From: Bacteroides xylanisolvens XB1A
GTDB taxonomy: Bacteria > Bacteroidota > Bacteroidia > Bacteroidales > Bacteroidaceae
Assembly (NCBI RefSeq): GCF_000210075.1
Contig: NC_021017.1
Coordinates: 1,293,487 to 1,357,486, forward strand
Reading direction: 5' to 3'
Length of the DNA stretch: 64,000 nt
The position numbers were made by a program, and so were the translations under genes. This document shows, in pieces, positions 61,655 through 64,000 of the stretch; within the stretch, counting starts at the first letter, position 1; the number at the start of each line of letters is the position of its first letter. The notes under the pieces are model-generated. The model saw only the letters and a program-made list of their open reading frames with translations, searched no databases and had not been told where the DNA came from.

Positions 61655-63021
61655 AAAAAGAAATTCTTGTAGCCATTAGTGTAGCGGGTGTATTGTTCGG
61701 CCTGTCGGTTTCTCTTGCCGCGCAAGAAAAACTAAGTCTGGCGCAATGCCGTGAAATGGCACTGAAATATAATAAGGATATGGCTGCCGCTAATAAGCAG
61801 ACGGAAGCAGCCCGATTGATGTCTCTTAGTTATAAAGCCAATTTCTTCCCTAATTTTACAGTCAACGGAACGGGTATTTATAGCACAGCGGACGGAAGTC
61901 TCGGAGTTCCGGGAGGAAACCTTCCGGTTTTCTTGCCCAATCCTGCTACCGGAGAACTGGTATCGAGCGGTTTCGCTTATTTTCCCGGATTGAATCTGGA
62001 TTATAAGGTCGGAACTGTTTACTCGGGCGGTATACAAGTGGAGCAACCTCTTTATATGGGAGGAAAAATCCGTGCCGCCTATAAAATGTCACTACTGGGA
62101 AAAGAAATGGCACACTTGAACGAAGCCTTAACTACTTCGGAAGTTATTCTGAATACAGATAAAGCATACGTGCAGTTAGTGAAAGCCAAGGAAATGAGAA
62201 AAGTGGCGGAAAAATATCATGCCTTACTAACGGAACTTTTCAAAAATGTGAAGAGTGCTCACCGACATGGCATGAAACCGCAAAATGATGTACTGAAAGT
62301 GCAGGTGAAGCTCAACGAGAGTGAACTTTCTTTGCGAAAGGCTGATAACGCCCTCCGTCTTGCGGGTATGAATCTCTGTCATTACATCGGACGCCCTTTG
62401 ACAGCACAGATTGATATATCTGATGATTTTCCGGAAGTGGAGCAGGAATGGAAAGTGCAGGTTTCTGATATTACCGCCCGTCCCGAATATGGAATCTTGA
62501 ACAAACAAATAGCCATTGCCGAGCAGGAGGTAAAGCTGAATCGTAGTGAACTGTTACCGCGTGTCGGCGTCAGAGGTAGTTATGATTACCTTCACGGATT
62601 AGAAGTTAATGATGAAACTTTGATGAAAAAGGGGGCTTTCTCCGTATTTCTGAATGTCTCTGTCCCTCTGTTTCATTTTGGCGAGCGTACCAATAAGGTA
62701 AAGTCTGCCAGAGTGAAATTGGAACAAGTTCGTCTTGAACAGGAAAATGCCAATGAAAAGATGTTGTTGGAGTTGATGCAAGCTGCCAATAATCTGGATG
62801 AGGCCCGGCTGGAAACGGAACTTTCCGAACGTTCGTTGGAACAGGCAGAGGAGAATATGAAAGTCAGTGGTAAGCAATATGAAGTGGGACTGGAAACTCT
62901 TTCGGATTATCTGGAAGCGCAAGTGCTCTGGCAACAGGCTTATCAGACGAAAGTGGATACTCATTTTCAATTGTATGTGAATTATGTGGCTTATTTAAAA
63001 GCGGCGGGACAACTGCAATGA
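61651..63021 (+). CDS. TolC-family outer-membrane channel
   Basis: A 456-residue outer-membrane efflux protein with a signal peptide (about 1-24, ending LAAQ). The two OEP repeats are visible: LSLAQCREMALKYNKDMAAA with the helical barrel and beta strands, then RPEYGILNKQIAIAEQEVKL and SVPLFHFGERTNKVKSARVK. It completes the tripartite pump with the two preceding genes. It ends 6 bases before a 16-bp perfect inverted repeat shared with the convergent DUF4248 gene. Confidence 0.94.
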   Translation: MKKEILVAISVAGVLFGLSVSLAAQEKLSLAQCREMALKYNKDMAAANKQTEAARLMSLSYKANFFPNFTVNGTGIYSTADGSLGVPGGNLPVFLPNPATGELVSSGFAYFPGLNLDYKVGTVYSGGIQVEQPLYMGGKIRAAYKMSLLGKEMAHLNEALTTSEVILNTDKAYVQLVKAKEMRKVAEKYHALLTELFKNVKSAHRHGMKPQNDVLKVQVKLNESELSLRKADNALRLAGMNLCHYIGRPLTAQIDISDDFPEVEQEWKVQVSDITARPEYGILNKQIAIAEQEVKLNRSELLPRVGVRGSYDYLHGLEVNDETLMKKGAFSVFLNVSVPLFHFGERTNKVKSARVKLEQVRLEQENANEKMLLELMQAANNLDEARLETELSERSLEQAEENMKVSGKQYEVGLETLSDYLEAQVLWQQAYQTKVDTHFQLYVNYVAYLKAAGQLQ

Positions 63022-63026
63022 TAAAA

Positions 63027-63067
63027 CCAGTATTCTGGACATCCTTATGGAATGTCCAGAATACTGG
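63027..63067. repeat. 16-bp perfect inverted repeat overlapping the DUF4248 3' end
   Basis: CCAGTATTCTGGACAT (63027-63042) and ATGTCCAGAATACTGG (63052-63067) with a 9-base loop. The right arm encodes the last residues of the DUF4248 protein; the left arm lies just behind its stop. It can serve as a terminator for both convergent genes. Confidence 0.88.
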
Positions 63068-63290
63068 TGATGATTTGTACCTGCCGGGGAGTAAACGTTC
63101 GTGTACGCGGATGATAACCTGTGGCAGTCAATAACCGGAGCAGTTCTTTATTTATTTTAATCCATTTGGTGAATATGCGTATGGCGCAACGGGGTGTAAT
63201 GTTCGGATTGTACATACAAGCCAATTCCTTTTTCTTATAAGTTTTAATGCGAAACGGAATTTCTTCCTCTTCTGATGGCAATTCTTTCAT
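63045..63290 (-). CDS. DUF4248 protein, 81 aa
   Basis: An 81-residue protein of the DUF4248 family: FRIKTYKKKELACMYNPNIT, then a helical part with ARIFTKWIKINKELLRLL-like basic residues, and the signature TGYHPRTRTFTPRQVQIITS. The fold is likely a small helix-turn-helix. Members are common in Bacteroides next to HU-like and VirE-type genes, here an HU-like gene 142 bases upstream. No function has been shown. Its stop lies inside a perfect inverted repeat. Confidence 0.85.
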   Translation of the reverse strand: MKELPSEEEEIPFRIKTYKKKELACMYNPNITPRCAIRIFTKWIKINKELLRLLTATGYHPRTRTFTPRQVQIITSILDIP

Positions 63291-63370
63291 GTTGATATTT
63301 TAATGTTTTAAGATGTGGTAAAGATACAAAATAAAAAAGGCGTTGTCAAGTCTTTTACAGGAATACTTTG

Positions 63371-63407
63371 GGAAACAGTATCCGCCCGTAGGCGGGTACT
63401 GTTTTCC
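63371..63407. repeat. hairpin between DUF4248 and the HU-like gene
   Basis: GGAAACAGTATCCGCC (63371-63386) pairs with GGCGGGTACTGTTTTCC (63391-63407) with one G-T and one bulge, loop CGTA. No T run on the minus strand, so it may not be a full terminator for the HU-like gene. Confidence 0.65.
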
Positions 63408-63432
63408 TGCTTTTAAAGGCTGATGATTAATC

Positions 63433-63912
63433 TTATGCTGCCGGGTCCGGTGCTTCTCCTTTGCCGTCATCCGGGTTGGGATTCGGGTTGGGGTCCGCTT
63501 GTTCCGGGCTGATGGAACCATCATCGGAAGCCACCGCTTTTTGAACACTGACTTTACTTAGCATCTCTTTGAATTTGTAGCCTGGAGTAAAAATGATTTT
63601 TACTCTGCGTATCGTATCGCTATCTACCTCTTTTTCAGTATCCTGACTTTCGCAATTCATACCAGGACGGAAGCATCCGAAATCTCCTAATTGAACAGAG
63701 ATGCCTTTTCTAAGGTTGAGATTTAATGTATCGATCAAAGCATCGAGTACAAATTTTACCGCTCCACTGGGAACCATTCCTACTTTAGTGATTTCCTCGC
63801 ACAAATCTCTGAAATCCACCGTATTGGTGATTACATTTTGTGCTACATACTTTTCAGCTTTAGTTTTATCAAAGCCGAATGTTCTTTTTTTAATGACGTA
63901 TCTAAGTGCCAT
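63433..63912 (-). CDS. HU-family DNA-binding protein
   Basis: A 159-residue Bacteroidetes HU-like protein. It begins ALRYVIKKRTFGFDKTKAEK and has the HU features VDFRDLCEEITKVGMVPSGA, ISVQLGDFGCFRPGM and KIIFTPGYKFKEML. The tail (about 125-159) is disordered and rich in Asp, Pro and Asn, with a repeated PNPNPN. HU-like proteins of this type occur in VirE/DUF4248 cassettes. A -7 box (TATCTTTG on the minus strand, 63971-63978) lies 59 bases upstream. Confidence 0.87.
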   Translation of the reverse strand: MALRYVIKKRTFGFDKTKAEKYVAQNVITNTVDFRDLCEEITKVGMVPSGAVKFVLDALIDTLNLNLRKGISVQLGDFGCFRPGMNCESQDTEKEVDSDTIRRVKIIFTPGYKFKEMLSKVSVQKAVASDDGSISPEQADPNPNPNPDDGKGEAPDPAA

Positions 63913-63970
63913 AATTTTTTGTTTTTTAAATTAGTTACTTTATTTATCAATTCTCTTTGTGATCACGATG

Positions 63971-63978
63971 CAAAGATA
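63971..63978 (-). promoter_or_regulatory. -7 box of the HU-like gene
   Basis: TATCTTTG on the minus strand, exact TAnnTTTG. The -33 position would fall at the window edge and shows no TTTG. Confidence 0.5.
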
Positions 63979-64000
63979 CTATGGGCACTTTCCGGGGAGG

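Overview
The window is chromosomal DNA of a gut Bacteroides, close to the B. thetaiotaomicron / B. ovatus group. The evidence is the Bacteroidetes promoter form (TTTG, 19-21 bp, TAnnTTTG) in front of many genes, the bifunctional fucose enzyme Fkp, a class II (B12) ribonucleotide reductase, VirE/HU/DUF4248 cassettes, many short-signal lipoproteins, and a gene order (rpsF-rpsR-rplI, then a DUF6377 regulator and a four-gene sugar-oxidoreductase operon) that I recognise from B. thetaiotaomicron around BT_2156-BT_2163. Locus-tag comparisons are from memory, not from a search.

Layout. 1-2.1 kb: a small membrane protein, a MarR regulator and the ribosomal operon rpsF-rpsR-rplI. 2.1-8.6 kb: a membrane-bound TPR/HTH regulator followed by two Gfo/Idh/MocA oxidoreductases, a DUF1080 lipoprotein and a sugar isomerase/epimerase-like protein. 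This set matches the redox (3-keto-glycoside) route for cleaving glycosides and glucosinolates. 8.7-16.2 kb: an acyl-CoA ligase facing mtaB, an acyltransferase, a GT2 and mgsA, then folB and a membrane acyltransferase. 16.5-27 kb: malQ, nrdJ, a nitroreductase, dnaA, an MCE/MlaD protein and a cell-wall amidase. 27-33.4 kb: a BASS-family transporter and an accessory stretch of lipoproteins, a broken PDDEXK (DUF1016-type) gene with palindromes inside its reading frame, a YjbR protein and a TPM-domain protein.

33.5-37.7 kb is the most unusual segment. An HU-like DNA-binding protein, a VirE-type primase/SF3 helicase and a DinD/Bro-N protein lie between two clusters of a 17-bp repeat in inverted orientation. 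It looks like a discrete module, perhaps a small mobile or replicative element, and I see no transposase or integrase in it.

37.7-57.3 kb is mostly housekeeping: NamZ-type muramidase, an HD hydrolase, LptD, ung, asnA, tRNA-Arg(CCG), lipoproteins, a 36-residue membrane protein, fkp, a HAD hydrolase, pgi, gpsA, lysS and a MATE exporter. 56.4-63 kb holds an AraC regulator divergent from a complete RND-adaptor-pump-TolC operon with 4-base overlaps. The right edge carries DUF4248 and HU-like genes, which usually accompany VirE-type cassettes in this genus.

A recurring theme is that convergent gene pairs are separated by long, often perfect inverted repeats (for example 22896-22988, 50772-50822, 63027-63067). 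Several look like members of interspersed repeat families rather than ordinary terminators. No CRISPR array, rRNA, insertion sequence with transposase, or convincing riboswitch was seen.
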